DNA of 64,000 nucleotides from Prionace glauca (taxonomy: Eukaryota; Chordata; Chondrichthyes; Carcharhiniformes; Carcharhinidae): assembly GCA_037974335.1 (NCBI GenBank), contig CM075760.1:25703197-25767196 (forward strand). Direction: 5' to 3'. Position 1 is the first letter of the stretch; each line of letters begins with the position of its first letter. A model generated the notes under the pieces. The model did no database searches. It was not told the DNA's origin and saw nothing but the letters and a program-made list of their open reading frames with translations. Below, one piece after another: positions 10,901 through 21,633 of the stretch. A program made the position numbers and the translations under genes.

Positions 10901-11499
10901 AGGACATGCCTGTCTGGGAAAGGGGGAAACCGTATAACAGGGAAAATGGAGCGGAGTTGGTGAGAATTGGAATACGGAATTAAGCCAAACCAGAGATGGT
11001 TAAATTTTCATTCAGTATTTATTTAAAAAAGTCAGAGAATATTTTATAGCGACAATATTTTTTAAAGTTAGAAAAGTGAATATAACGATTGAACTTCACA
11101 TTGAGATCTGAACACATGCACATGGAATCCGTCAATATTTGTACATCTATTACATACATCAGAAACTGAAAACAGGATCTTAAAGAAAGAGTAATTAAGA
11201 ATGAGGAATGAGAAACGTTTCTTATTTATACATGATATTGAAACTATGGGGAAACTATTCACCATTATAACAAAAAATGCCTCCTACATTTCACACTGAA
11301 AACTGAAATAACATCTAATGTTGCTTCAGTTACAGATTCAGAACGATAAACTGAGAGAAATTTACTGATAGAGCCACCAAGAGGAAATATTATATACGAG
11401 CCATACAAATCAGCTGAAGGAAATCTGCAGCGTCCAAAATTCAACCCATTACTTGATCTGTAAAAGAAAGATATAATAATGAAACAGATGTTTACGATG
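10901..11499. other. AT-rich DNA, no gene recognised
   Basis: Low-GC sequence outside the recognisable left arm of the inverted duplication. No V, J or coding exon could be supported. Confidence 0.4.
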
Positions 11500-12134
11500 C
11501 GGAACAGTAATGTTGGAGTTTTTAATCAGTGAAACATTGAGAGATTTTACTATTAACAAAGTATTTTTAAGGGGAATTTTTGAAATGACATTCTCAGACA
11601 AGTTACGTTTTCTAAACTCTGCATTTTCATGGCACTTCGAAAAGAATGGCAGGACGATAGAGACAGAGACCAGAAGAAAGAAGGTGGAACCCTGAAGATG
11701 TCAGAAAGAAAAAGAGGAACAGTGAGACGAAATAATTATTTCTGACTCTCATTTATTGGTGCGCCACTTCGATCGGTACTGACAGAACTTCCAGGCATAC
11801 CCCTGAAAAACGGCCTCAGTTTCTGAGTAAATGAAGCCAGTTTCTGATCTGGGTTACACTGTATATTAGATTGGAAGAATCAACACATCGAGAATAACCT
11901 GTATTTTCTGTCGAACTCGAAAGAATTACCATGTATTCCCCTTATTCCTCACTGTTCTTGCTGTGTGTTGAGTCTCTGTACAGTCAGTGTGTTATTTAGG
12001 AGTTGTGTTTAATTTCTGACTTTTGGAACAGTGTGTTACAAGAACCAATAGTTATGATTCGTTGTCCAGGCTCCTTCTGAATTAACAATTCAGGAAGGAC
12101 AGACCACAATACCGGACTGTGGTTAGTCAACAAC

Positions 12135-12390
12135 ATGCCGCGAACCAATTCTGTTCGAGTACATCGAGGTCCTTTATACTCAATACGGATGCAGTGCGGA
12201 TACTTATTTCAAGATTTGCCAAACTTTCTACTGTTTGCACAAAGGAAACAAAACTGCTCATTTAAGTATTCCGGGGCTCTTCTCTCTGGCAACGCTGTGT
12301 ATTTCTGGACCACTGCTGTCGAGGTTGAGCCGTTCCCGGTCAAAACCCTAGACTGGGAGTTCCAGTGAGCTGCCACCAGAGGGAGCTCTC
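12135..12390 (+). pseudogene. TCR V relic, left-arm copy
   Basis: It holds the end of a V domain: LLFAQRKQNCSFK then GALLSGNAVYFW, where the conserved second Cys before the CDR3 is Trp. The upstream FR2 region is out of frame. The recombination signal is degraded compared with the right-arm copy (about 11 bp lost around the heptamer), leaving GGTCAAAACC as the nonamer trace. Same unit as the minus-strand relic at 26.8-27.1 kb. Confidence 0.6.
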
Positions 12391-12476
12391 ACACCGATGA
12401 ACAGATTCACCTTCCACTGAGAGAATCACATGTGCCTTCCTGAAACATCAGTGCAGGACACAACCTCAACAAGAGG

Positions 12477-13595
12477 TTGAGAAGGTGAGAGGGCATGGGA
12501 TCCAAGGGCCTTTGGCCTTGTGGATCCAGAACTGGCTTGCCTGCAGAAGGCAGAGAGTGGTTGTGGATGGGTCTTTTTCGGAATGGAGGTCAGTCACCAG
12601 TGGGGTGCCCCAGGGATCTGTTCTGGGACCCTTGTTGTTTGTCATTTTCATAAATGACCTGGATGAGGAAGTGGAGGGATGGGTTAGCAAGTTCGCTGAT
12701 GACACGAAGGTCGGCGGTGTTGTGGATGGTCTGGAAGGATGTCAAAAGTTGCAGCAGGACATAGATAGGATGCAGGAATGGGCGGAGAAGTGGCAGATGG
12801 ACTTCAACGCGGATAAATGTGTAGTAGTCCATTTCGGCAGAACCAACGGGATGAACGAGTACACTATTAAGGGCAGGGGTCTTAGTAGCGTTGAAGAGCA
12901 GAAGGATCTCGGGGTCCGGGTTCACAGGACTCTTAAATCGGCCTCGCAGGTGGAGGAGGTGGTCAAGAAGGCGTATGGTGTACTGGCCTTCATTAATCGA
13001 GGGATTGAGTTTAGGAGTCGGGAGGTAATGCTGCAACTTTACAGGACCCTTGTCAGGCCTCATTTGGAGTACTGTGCGCAGTTCTGGTCGCCTCACTATA
13101 GGAAAGACGTAGAAGCTATTGAAAGGGTGCAGAGGAGATTTACAAGGATGTTGCCTGGACTGGGAGGCATGCCTTATGAAGATAGGTTGAGGGAGCTGGG
13201 ACTCTTTTCCCTGGAGAGGCGAAGGTTGAGAGGCGACCTGATAGAAGTTTATAAAATGTTGAGAGGAATAGATAGGGTGGACTCTCAGAGGCTATTTCCC
13301 CGGGTTGAAATGGTCGCTACGAGAGGACACAGATTTAAGGTGCGGGGAGGGAAGTACAGAGGTGATGTTAGGGGTAAGTTTTTCACTCAGAGGGTAGTGA
13401 GTGATTGGAATCGGCTGCCGTCGTCGGTGGTGGAGGCGAACTCGCTGGGGTCTTTTAAAAGACTTCTGGATGAGTATATGGAGTTTAATGGGATTGGGGG
13501 TTATAGATAGGTCTATAGATTGGTGGGGTTGATGCGATCGGCGCAACTCGAGGGCCGAAGGGCCTGTTTGTGCTGTAATGTTCTATGTTCTATGT
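12477..13595 (+). mobile_element. CR1-type LINE family 1, 5'-truncated, frame open
   Basis: A 341-residue open frame covers the second half of a CR1 reverse transcriptase. It contains RRQRVVVDGSFSEW, SGVPQGSVLGPLLFVIFIND, the catalytic KFADDTKVGG, LEYCAQFWSPHYRKD, RRRLRGDLIEVYK and FFTQRVVSDWNRLP. It ends at GTTCTATGTTCTATG. It lies inside the left duplication arm, and AAGAGG on both edges (12470s and 13596-13601) is a likely 6-bp target duplication. The right arm has the uninterrupted site at about 26655-26670. The missing N-terminal half and endonuclease make it non-autonomous. Confidence 0.9.
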
Positions 13596-13864
13596 TTAAG
13601 AGGAAAGGGACATTTGACGAATTATATTACTTAATTTCAACGCAGTTGAGCTCGCTGATCTTCTTATAATTTTATGTTCTCTTTTGTTTAGCAATTGTCT
13701 TTTGATTCAGTTTCCGTGCCTGTCGAGTATTCATCAACTCAATCCCCATCAGGTTCTGAAGTCTTTTTATCACGGCTTGTTCTCTGGGTTTATTTGATCC
13801 GAGAGTTTAGCTGCTTCAGAGAAAGTGAAAATTTGACACGGAAGTGACTGTGAACTTTAAAATA

Positions 13865-14339
13865 CGATGTGGAGAAACAGGTCATATACAGACACAAACT
13901 CAATTTACAAGATAATGGTTGGAATGCGATCTTCACATGTAATCAAGTCTTAAAGTTACAGGCAGTGGGAGTGGAGAGAGGGCTAAACACAAGTTAAAGA
14001 GGTGTGTATTGTCTCCAGCCAGGATAGTTAGTGAGATTTTGCAAGCCCAGGCAAGTCGTGGGAGTTACAGATAGTATGACATAGACCAAGATCCCGGTTG
14101 AGTCCTCATGTGTGCGGAATTTGGCTATCAGTTTCTGCTCAGCGATTCTATGTTGTCGTGTGTCGTGGAGGCCACCATGGACAACGCTTACCAGAAGATC
14201 AGAGGCTGAATGCCCGTGACTGCTGAAGTGTTCATGAACAGGAAGGGAACACTCCTGCCTGGTGATTGTCGAGTGGTGTTCATTCGTTGTCGTAGCGTCT
14301 GCATGGCCTCTCCATTGGTGTTGAGAGACTTCTTACTAC
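13865..14339 (-). mobile_element. Penelope-like element fragment with GIY-YIG-type region
   Basis: The minus strand reads pieces such as EAMQTLRQRMN, ITRQECSLPVHEHFSSHGHS, GGLHDTRQHRIAEQKLIAKF and RTHED. I recognise these as the GIY-YIG endonuclease end of Penelope-like retroelements. It is flanked by CTTTAAAATA at 13855-13864 and 14340-14349, a 10-bp target duplication. The right duplication arm has one copy of this site and no insert. It is a fragment with no reverse transcriptase present. Confidence 0.75.
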
Positions 14340-14736
14340 CTTTAAAATAGACATTGAGAATAGAATTCCCCCAACAAACTTCAGAATGTTTCTTTAATGC
14401 TGGAACGTTTGTGTTGCTATGAGTAACCCAGAATTTGCAGCTGCTAATTTACAGAGAAGGGCTTCATTCCTGCAACCCCATCTGGAAAAGTGCACCCGTT
14501 TCCCTATCGAGATGCCGAAAGCAGCCCAGCTCGAGTTGTTTTCTTTCAATATCAGCCAGCTCACTACTGAGAGGTCTCACAGACTCATATAGACATAATG
14601 ACTGACGTAGCAGGAAACTTGTGTTGATCCCAGGTTAATGAGACCTCTTGTGTGTTGCTGACAGTCACATTGCTGTTGCATCTGCCCGCGATGTTGTGCA
14701 ACCCGCAGCAAACAGGGTTCAACTATATTTAAATGC

Positions 14737-14775
14737 TGTCTTTGTACAATAGTCAGATTGCTTTCCATCACTGTG
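14737..14775 (-). promoter_or_regulatory. 23-spacer recombination signal (RSS)
   Basis: On the minus strand CACAGTG (14775-14769), a 23-bp spacer and the nonamer ACAAAGACA (14745-14737). It directly follows the V pseudogene at 14776-15030. The heptamer is perfect even though the V body is broken. Confidence 0.8.
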
Positions 14776-15030
14776 AGTCCCAGCGATAGCACAGCGTCAA
14801 TCAGCTACATACCCGTCAAATTGATGAATTTACTCGGTACCTGAAACTTTCCAAAGAAACGGATATATCTTCACCAAATATCGATTTTTTTTCTTCAATA
14901 TAAACAGGGGCTTTGTATCTGGATGTTGCCGGTACCAGTATAAATTGTACTTGCTTATTGTTACATTATAAGTACAAATAAAGTCACTGTTTCTCCTTCC
15001 GCCTCTAATTCTGAGGATAGCGACTGAGTG
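14776..15030 (-). pseudogene. TCR V pseudogene, left-arm member of a divergent pair
   Basis: The minus strand gives CTYNVTISKYNLYWYRQHPD and KPLFILK, the CDR1-FR2 of an alpha/delta-type V domain. The frame before the first Cys (EGETVTLF) is off by one base, and the FR3 region has a deletion and stops. The second Cys motif is lost. It is the inverted partner of the + strand V unit at 25.2-25.5 kb and is transcribed away from the V ORF at 15.70 kb. Confidence 0.75.
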
Positions 15031-15696
15031 ATAGAATCGCCATGACTCAGATCTGAAAAATAAATGTCCGAACGGAAATAGATCAGACAGACTGAATATT
15101 TAGTTCAGTTTTAAACCATGTTTATATAATGAAAGTCAATGTGAAATGTGTTTGGTTCACAGTTCCCCGTTAGGAATAGTCCCCAAACAACCCAAATGCC
15201 GCTTTGTCACTCTGCATAAGGGGGAGTTGGATATTTGAAGACAAAATTTCCAAACTTCATCCTGTATATTTTGCTGCCTGCCGTGTCTCGGGAGGTTCTC
15301 ACTGCATTTCCCTGTGTCCGGGGTGGTTCTGTGGGGTTAGTAGTTGGTGAGCTGGCTGCCAGTGAATGGATTCACCCTGAGCTGGGTTCAGTCAATGTTC
15401 TGATCGGACGAAGTGGTTTCCTAGGTAGACACGTGGGACGAGATTTGTAACCGGAAACATGGGGTTACTGATGGGGTTTATTTATTCCGGCTTCAATTCT
15501 CCATCTCTGATTCCAGTAGAATCGATATCCATGAGCGAGTCTCAGCTTCTTTCATCAGGTCGACAGAGGGACGCCTCAACTGTAATTGGAGCGCGTTTGT
15601 GAATCCTTATTAATTCTTGTGATTAGATCCATATTCTAATTCTACACTGAACTCCCTGGACAATTGTTTCAGCAGAAGTTTCATGTGATCTGTAAA

Positions 15697-16029
15697 ATGC
15701 TCCGAATTCACAGATTCTCTTTGCTGTTTTTCACTCTGACCTGCACTGGGGTGACTGGAGCAGATGAGGTGACGCAGCTCCCTCGGCGGAAGGTTGTGAA
15801 TGAAGGGGGAACCGTATCCATGAACTGTACCACGGCCACTGATTTTTACAGCTTGCATTGGTACAGACAGTCCCCGAATCAGCCACCGCAGTATCTGGTG
15901 ATGGCCACAAGAGAATCCGATGAAAGCCAGAGGATCACTGCCTCAATCGGGGAAGGCTCCAAATTCAGTGCCCTGACTGTGAGAGACGCCGGAGTTACAG
16001 ACACCGCCACCTATCTCTGTGCCGTGAGG
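15697..16029 (+). CDS. T-cell-receptor alpha/delta-like V segment with contiguous leader (left arm)
   Basis: One open frame runs from a signal peptide (MLRIHRFSLLFFTLTCTG) straight into a V domain (ADEVTQLPRRKVVNEGGTVS). It has first Cys in VSMNC, the core LHWYRQSPNQPPQYLV, FR3 ITASIGEGSKFSALTVRD and the YLCAV end. This would be the antigen-recognition part of a TCR chain after joining to a J. Almost all V segments have an intron inside the leader; here none is needed. The frame continues to a perfect heptamer at 16030. The start was chosen at 15697, where the minus-strand twin at 24521 also starts (MFRIYRF); an ATG at 15664 lies further upstream. The D-x-A-x-Y-x-C signature and the 23-bp RSS fit TRA/TRD V; assignment to alpha or delta is not possible without C/J genes. 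Looks intact. Confidence 0.82.
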
Positions 16030-16068
16030 CACAGTGTGACAAACACAGGGAGATCCCATACAAAAACC
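16030..16068 (+). promoter_or_regulatory. 23-spacer RSS of the left V ORF
   Basis: Heptamer CACAGTG (16030-16036), 23-bp spacer, nonamer ACAAAAACC (16060-16068). Both elements are consensus, so this V could rearrange. Confidence 0.92.
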
Positions 16069-16394
16069 TGCACCGACTGCGAGAGACATCCTGGAGTATC
16101 GGTAGAGTGGTGGAATTATAATAAAAAGCCCATTAACAAACGAAATGAACGCAACGCAAAATAAAATATAGAATCTACTGATTAACATTCCGTCAGAAAT
16201 GAAGGTAGATGAAAACAGAGATGGAGAAGGGAGAAGGGACACGGAAGCCGGAATGAGTGAGCAGCAATTGGAATTAGAGAAGTTGAATCTTCATAGAGAA
16301 GTGGAGAGAAAATGAGGAAATTATTGAAAAAGAAGTGGAAGACATTGAAAAAGAAAGCACTTAGCAGTGTGAGGATCAGAGCTCCCAACCTGAG

Positions 16395-16639
16395 CAGGTC
16401 GTGTCTCGGGAAGGGGAGCGAGTTGAACTCAGGTGTCAGCTCTCTGTTGCTACAGGCGATGCAGTAGCCTGGTACAGGCAAACACTGAGAGGACTCCGGC
16501 ATTTATCGCCTCCATTTACCAGGGGAATTCGACCAAAGGAAGTTACACACTGTCCTTTGACCGAGTAAAGAATTCCTACACCATTTCTATAGATGAGACG
16601 ACGGTTCTGTTCTCCGAATGTATCTCTGTGCGAAGCTGA
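16395..16639 (+). pseudogene. TCR V pseudogene in the spacer (V4)
   Basis: Reads QPEQVVSREGERVELRC, then ATGDAVAWYRQ, then after one frameshift FIASIYQGNSTKGSYTLSFD and RVKNSYTISIDET, then after a second shift MYLCAKL just before the RSS. All V-domain landmarks are present but spread over three frames. A plausible acceptor AG precedes the exon near 16365. It is a decayed host V segment outside the recognisable inverted repeat. Confidence 0.8.
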
Positions 16640-16678
16640 CACAGTGAGACAAAGAGCGGATCCCCCTGTACAATATCC
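16640..16678 (+). promoter_or_regulatory. 23-spacer RSS of V4
   Basis: CACAGTG at 16640-16646, 23-bp spacer, weaker nonamer ACAATATCC at 16670-16678. Confidence 0.8.
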
Positions 16679-17064
16679 TGTTCACTGCTGTGTCCCCGCT
16701 GCACTTTTAAGTTTTCTGCAAATCAGAAATGCCGTTGATGTTCTTGAATGTTACTTTCCCACATTTAATGTTCTATCTAGATAGCGTTCTAACATTCTAA
16801 AGTTGTCATTAAAGATGCAGATTATCGAAGCATATTAAATCTTAAAAAAAAAACTGTTTCGTGGTTCCAAAAGCAAATTAAAGAGACAGGCAGAAAAATC
16901 TGTCTGTCAATTATCTAAATAAATATTCTAGAAAAAGATAGGTAAATAGACAGATTGATAAGAGGTAGAGATATTCAGAGTCAGATGCAGACAGATAGGT
17001 GGATAGACTGATAGTTAACTTTCTTTTGCCAGTATCCGTAAGAACTTTATTTAATTATCCCAGT

Positions 17065-17370
17065 ATGTATCTTTATATTAATTTTGTTCTTGTTTTCACA
17101 GCTGTATCTTGTCACTCGAAGACATTTCAGATATCGATGTATCGGGTAAATCAAGGACAGACCATCTCTCTTCATCACAATATTACTGTTACTGGGAATG
17201 AGTTTGTATTTTGGTACCGATCAATCTCCAGAGTATCTCGTTTCCATATTCAGAGATGAAACAACTGAGGGAAGATTTAAAGTATGTGTGGACAATGAGA
17301 AAGGATCCACCGGTCTCACTGTTAACACGGTCGAACTGTGTGATGCTGCGGTGAATACAGTGCAGTGAGA
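17065..17370 (+). pseudogene. TCR V pseudogene in the spacer (V5)
   Basis: Reads MYLYINFVLVFTAVSC (signal-peptide-like), then VNQGQTISLHHNITVTGNEF and VFWYRS, then a frameshift near 17222 and EYLVSIFRDETTEGRF and GLTVNTVELCDAAV. The first conserved Cys is His and a base is missing at the YYC position. TTGTTTTCACAG just before 17102 could instead be a splice acceptor, with the leader in a separate exon, so the leader arrangement is uncertain. Confidence 0.72.
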
Positions 17371-17409
17371 CACAGTGAAACAGAGAGATGCAAAGCCTGC
17401 AAAATAACT
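17371..17409 (+). promoter_or_regulatory. 23-spacer RSS of V5
   Basis: CACAGTG (17371-17377), 23-bp spacer, weak nonamer AAAATAACT (17401-17409). Confidence 0.7.
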
Positions 17410-19366
17410 CACTCGACATGGGGACTGTGGAGCCAACCATCCCGTGGTCTTTAGAACAGAGTATGTTTCAAGCCATATCGATAGAAAATGTTCTTCTTGT
17501 GAGTTATATGATGGAATTAAAACAATATAGTTTATTGCTTCTAACAATAGAACTTGCAGAAAAACCCACATTGGAAATATACAAATTACTCCATGACTCA
17601 TCAGAAAACTGAGACAAATGATCTTGTATCAATATCAAGCAACAAATGGAGAAAACTAAAAACAATAATAAAGGTATCAGATATAGAAAAGTAACATTGA
17701 TGTAATAAAACCCATAATAAACTGCAATATAAACCCAGCGATATCATGTAACAATATTCGAGAACAACATAGAGGATCATTGATTCACTGATGACGTCCG
17801 CTTTCGTTAAACCTTGTAGAACAGTCAGTTCCCCCTGTAACAGGTGACAGCTGGAGTTACAGGAAATATCTGTGCGTCTTCACACCACAAACCGCAGTGT
17901 ATTTAGAGCAAGAGCTTGTAAGTGAATTACGGAAGACCCAGCACAGAAGGTCTTCTGGACAAGAAGTTTTGGGTTCGAAACCGCTTTGCAGCCTTTTGGC
18001 TACTGAGGTGTGTTCTTCACCTCGCCACCAAATGTTGAATATCAGGGCCTGAATTCTTTCAGTATGCTTAATGGCAGGTAGTGAGAACAGGAGAGTTTCC
18101 TGCTCACACATACTGCAGGAGGTAATGAAAGCCACTGCAGTAATTTGTCAGGCAGAATTATGGAGCAATGTAATGGAAGTCTGTAGTCACCTAGCGCCAC
18201 GTCAGGGCATGGTGCCCGGAGGAATGAAGAGGGAGGGTGATGCTGGGCGGACAGGAGATTAGAGAGTGATCTCTATAGAGCATTGTATTCTAATGTCACT
18301 CGGTAGTCTGAGTACGACGTTTAGGGTAGTATGGATCCTCAATATGGCTCCTCAATGTAGCAGAAAGAGAAAGAGAGAGGATGGGAGGAAAGAGAGAGAG
18401 AGAAAGGTGTCCATTATTTGGTTCAAATTTGTGACAAGTTCAATGTAACCGGCACATACTTAAATTCCCCATTCCCTTTACTCCAGGGTCAGAGTGACGA
18501 GAATTTCTGATTGAGAATTAAACATTCCCACTGCCTCCTGCGGTGATGAAGTTTGTAACATCACTGCAACAACTATAAAGAAAATGAAATTCCTTAGATT
18601 CGCAAGTCCTATTTGACCTCTGGAGTCTGTGAAAGGCGCTACATCATTAAAAGTACGATCTCTTTTTTCGAGGGATACCTGTTTGTACATTTTGGGTTCA
18701 TTGTCTTTCTGTTTCCAGGGGAACCGATAATGTTTATCTTTAATTTCATTTTCGTTATTTCAGTTTGTTTTTTTTCCAGAATAGGTTAACGAATGGTCAC
18801 CACGCACTGGGACTTCCCGGATTCTGTCTTCAGTCCCTTCACAGATTCTTTCCCCTCCAGGAGAAACCGGCAGTCTATCCGGAACAACACTCTGGGAACT
18901 TACCGAGGAGACAGTGCAGTGTTTAGAAATGCTGCACCGTCAGAGCTCTCAGCCTCTCGATGACCTGTTAAATCTGGGGTACCGTCTTCCCCCTCAGGTG
19001 GAGGTGCCACATGGTCACTGTTTCCAAAAACAGCAAGAGAAACATCCTGTTCGGAATGTGTTCACCAATCACAATGACTGACACAGACAGAGCACTACAA
19101 TATTACTGAATGAAATAATATCATTGTGAGTCCAAAAATAGCTGCTGTGTTTATTACATAAAACACTTCGGGACATTAAAATTTACAAAAATATTCTCAA
19201 GCTCATTCTTTTATGTGTCTCGATGTTTTAATTTTGCAATATATTTGTTATTAATAAAAATATTCTCAGTAAAAAATGAGAAATCGCTACGATTTCAGGT
19301 TCCATTTCAGACTCACTCTGATCCAATGTTTGCCTCACGCTCCGTTATGTTGCGTGAGGCTCTGAG
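17410..19366. other. No gene recognised in the V-region spacer
   Basis: AT-rich, with chance frames only. GAGAGA-rich stretch near 18365-18400. I looked for J-like motifs (FGxG after a 12-spacer RSS) and saw none. Confidence 0.4.
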
Positions 19367-19405
19367 AGTTTTTGTACAGGTTCAGCACAGCTCTGAGTCT
19401 CTGTG
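19367..19405 (-). promoter_or_regulatory. 23-spacer RSS of V6
   Basis: On the minus strand CACAGAG (19405-19399, one mismatch to consensus at an inner position), 23-bp spacer, nonamer ACAAAAACT (19375-19367). Confidence 0.85.
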
Positions 19406-20325
19406 GGTCTCAGTGCGCAGTAATACACCCCGGAGTCTGTCAGCTCTGTTTTAGACACTTGCAGCGGGACGGTGCGGGTTGTTTCATTGAGCTCCGCTGT
19501 AAAACGATCCCCTGGGGATGTCTCTGTTTTGTCGCTGTTTCTATATCTCTTCAGCAGAAACTCCATGGACCCGCTGGAATGCTGTCGGTACCAGAATAAA
19601 TAAGGAGTGCCAGTACTTGTAACTGTGTAATTACAGAGTAACTGAACAACATCTCCTTCAGTGACGGTGACTGCAGCCGGTGTCTGTGAAACAGAATCTC
19701 CTCCACAATGTCCTGTGAGGAAGCAGAGAAATATTAAACTAAACAATGCGATTTCACCCTGCCCCCAACCCCACCCCGAACCCCCCAACCCCACCCCTCG
19801 CCCCCAGAATCTGCCGTATTCTTGAACAATAATCTCAGAAAGAAATCACACAGCACAACAACATATATATTTCACAGTTCAGCAGCAGGAAAGAGGCGTT
19901 TGTAGCGTTTAAATAAAACTTCCACCATAAACATTCTGTTCTTTCTAAAGAGATCAGTTCCTCGCCTTCAGTCCCTATAACTGGAAACAGCTCACGGTCT
20001 GTCTGTTTGAAATGTGGCGTTTGCCAAACTCATCCACTGGTATCAGAGGAGCTTCAATCTGAGCCCAACTCATTCTCATTCCAAGGGGGAATTGTGCCTA
20101 ATCCCAACAATGCTCAGCGTTGAGACCAGCGAGATCCTGATAATTTTTCGATGTTGTGATCAATCCATTCCCTGATCACCCACCCACTCCCACTTGCATT
20201 GAGCGAACCGCCTGACAGAGTATATTATGTGGTAGTGATGTATAACACAGAAGTGAGCAATTTGTGAACCTACCGGTTAAAAGAACAGTCGCTATGATGA
20301 ATACATACAAAGTAACAGGAGACAT
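19406..20325 (-). CDS. T-cell-receptor alpha/delta-like V segment with split leader (V6)
   Basis: Exon 1 (20325-20274) encodes MSPVTLYVFIIATVLLTG, a signal peptide, and ends at a GTAGGT donor. The intron is about 560 bp. Exon 2 (19712-19406) follows a CTTCCTCACAG acceptor and encodes HCGGDSVSQTPAAVTVTEGD, LLCNY with the first Cys, LFWYRQHSSGSMEFLL, DRFTAELNETTRTVPLQVSK and DSGVYYCALRP. All conserved V residues (Cys, Trp, DSGVYYC) are present and no stop is seen. An RSS follows directly. This is the normal two-exon V layout and the best functional candidate in the window. It points opposite to V4 and V5. Confidence 0.9.
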
Positions 20326-21027
20326 GTTTGCAGAGAGCTGGAAGCGGATTTGACCGGAATGGGTTGAAGTGTTTTAGTCAAGAGCTGGGAAGACGTTGAG
20401 TCATATCCGGGCCCACGTTGATTGGTTCACCACTGAAAACATCATCAGATAACATCCAATTGGTTTCAAGTTCCTTTGATCTCCAATTCAAGCAATGAAC
20501 TCACAGTTCCTTCATTTCCAATTCGGCCTCTTGGCGGAAGGACAATAGCATAAAAGTGAATTTGGTCATCCCAGTACAAAGGATTACATTCCTCTTCAGC
20601 CGTCATTTCAGGTAACGACCGGTCCCCTGAGTCTTGATGGCTCTCTTTCCTCATGTAGAATGACAGCATTCATCCTTACAGCAACATAATTGTTTGTTTT
20701 CAATCATGTTTGGGATAGCAGCTATGATGCGGGAGAGGATGAATGTTTAGCTGAAACATCTACTTCATAACAGGGGATGGAATAATGAATGGGCTGCGAT
20801 ATTTCCATTTCATGTTCCCTCACTCTGTAACTTTGTAGTTTATGAAATCCTCTTTCAGACAGGGAAATATATCTTGCCTCCCCATTCAACAACTGGTTAA
20901 TCTGCAAGTTTCATTGTGATAAATAATAAAATGTGTTTTAAGTCCATCATGTTACTTGCAACCAGAACATTTTATATCGATATTGTTTGATATAGCAATA
21001 CTGATACAAAACAAAGTAGTCCCTGTC
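20326..21027. other. No gene recognised upstream of V6
   Basis: It should contain the V6 promoter, but no clear TATA box or octamer was seen. Short frames only. Confidence 0.35.
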
Positions 21028-21128
21028 AGTGTTTGAAGTCTCATAACACCAAATTAAAGTCCAATAGATTTATTTGGTAGCACAAACCACTAGCTTTCGG
21101 AGCGCTGCCCCTTTATCAGGCGAATGGG
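21028..21128 (-). mobile_element. Penelope-like terminal repeat piece with hammerhead-like core
   Basis: GAAGTCTCATAACACCAAAT to CTTTCGGAGCGCTGCCCC matches the PLE terminal repeat seen at 27.2 and 60.9 kb. The minus strand shows the conserved block, a short self-complementary stem (GGGGCAGCGCTCC) and GAAA, the layout of a hammerhead ribozyme. Decayed copy. Confidence 0.6.
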
Positions 21129-21213
21129 AGTTCTGTCTGTACCAGGATATGGTGTCGTTTGTAAAAACGGAGCGCCGACTGCTAGGTTCAACCCGGTCGA
21201 ACCAGCCTGCTCA

Positions 21214-21463
21214 TGTTGGGAGCTCTGACGCTCTTTACTCCGAGGGTAGTTCTTCACTCAGAGGGTTGTAAGGGTGTGGAATGCCCTGCCTGCAGCAGTT
21301 GTGGACTCGCCAACTTTAAGGGCGTTCAAATGGTCAGTGGATAGGCATATGAATAACATTGGAATAGTTTAGGTTAGAGGGTCATTAGATTGGTTCCACT
21401 GGTCGGCACAACATCGAGGGCCGAAGGGCCTGTACTGCGCTGTAATGTTCTATGTTCTATGAC
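21214..21463 (+). mobile_element. CR1-type LINE family 1, 3' end only
   Basis: Reads FFTQRVVRVWNALPAAVVDS and FKWSVDRHMN, then GGGCCGAAGGGCCTG and the TTCTATGTTCTATG tail. Only the last 250 bp were inserted. Confidence 0.8.
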
Positions 21464-21554
21464 ACTGACCGGCTATGAACAAAGATCACTCACAAACTAC
21501 ATGGTGTGAAGAAATTGTTAAAAACAACAGATCTGATTAGAAAAATCAACTCAC

Positions 21555-21633
21555 ACAATAGCAGCAGGGTCAGAACTCCAAGAGGAAACAGGTATTTGGT
21601 TGGGAGGGGGGCAGTGGGAGAGATTTGCTTCAT
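21555..21633 (-). other. Candidate signal-peptide exon, unassigned
   Basis: The minus strand reads MKQISPTAPLPTK then YLFPLGVLTLLLL and meets a TTGT|GTGAGT donor at 21554. The hydrophobic core and donor suggest a leader exon of an immunoglobulin-superfamily gene, but no matching V exon was found downstream on this strand before 20.3 kb. Could be chance. Confidence 0.25.

Larger units (their letters stand above)
11500..16350 (+). repeat. Left arm of a large inverted duplication carrying TCR V units
   Basis: Read in reverse complement, this stretch matches 23870-28730 in order. Examples are TTTTCGAAGTGCCATGAAAA (11630s and 28610s), the V relic at 12.1-12.4 with 26.8-27.1, GATCAAATAAACCCAGA-type sequence (13.8 and 26.45), TTAGCAGC(T/A)GCAAATTCTG (14.4 and 26.26), the V pseudogene near 14.9 with 25.3, and the V ORF at 15.7 with 24.5. 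Insertions private to this arm are a CR1 at 12477-13595 and a PLE piece at 13865-14339. Arm identity was not computed but is clearly well below 100%. Confidence 0.85.
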
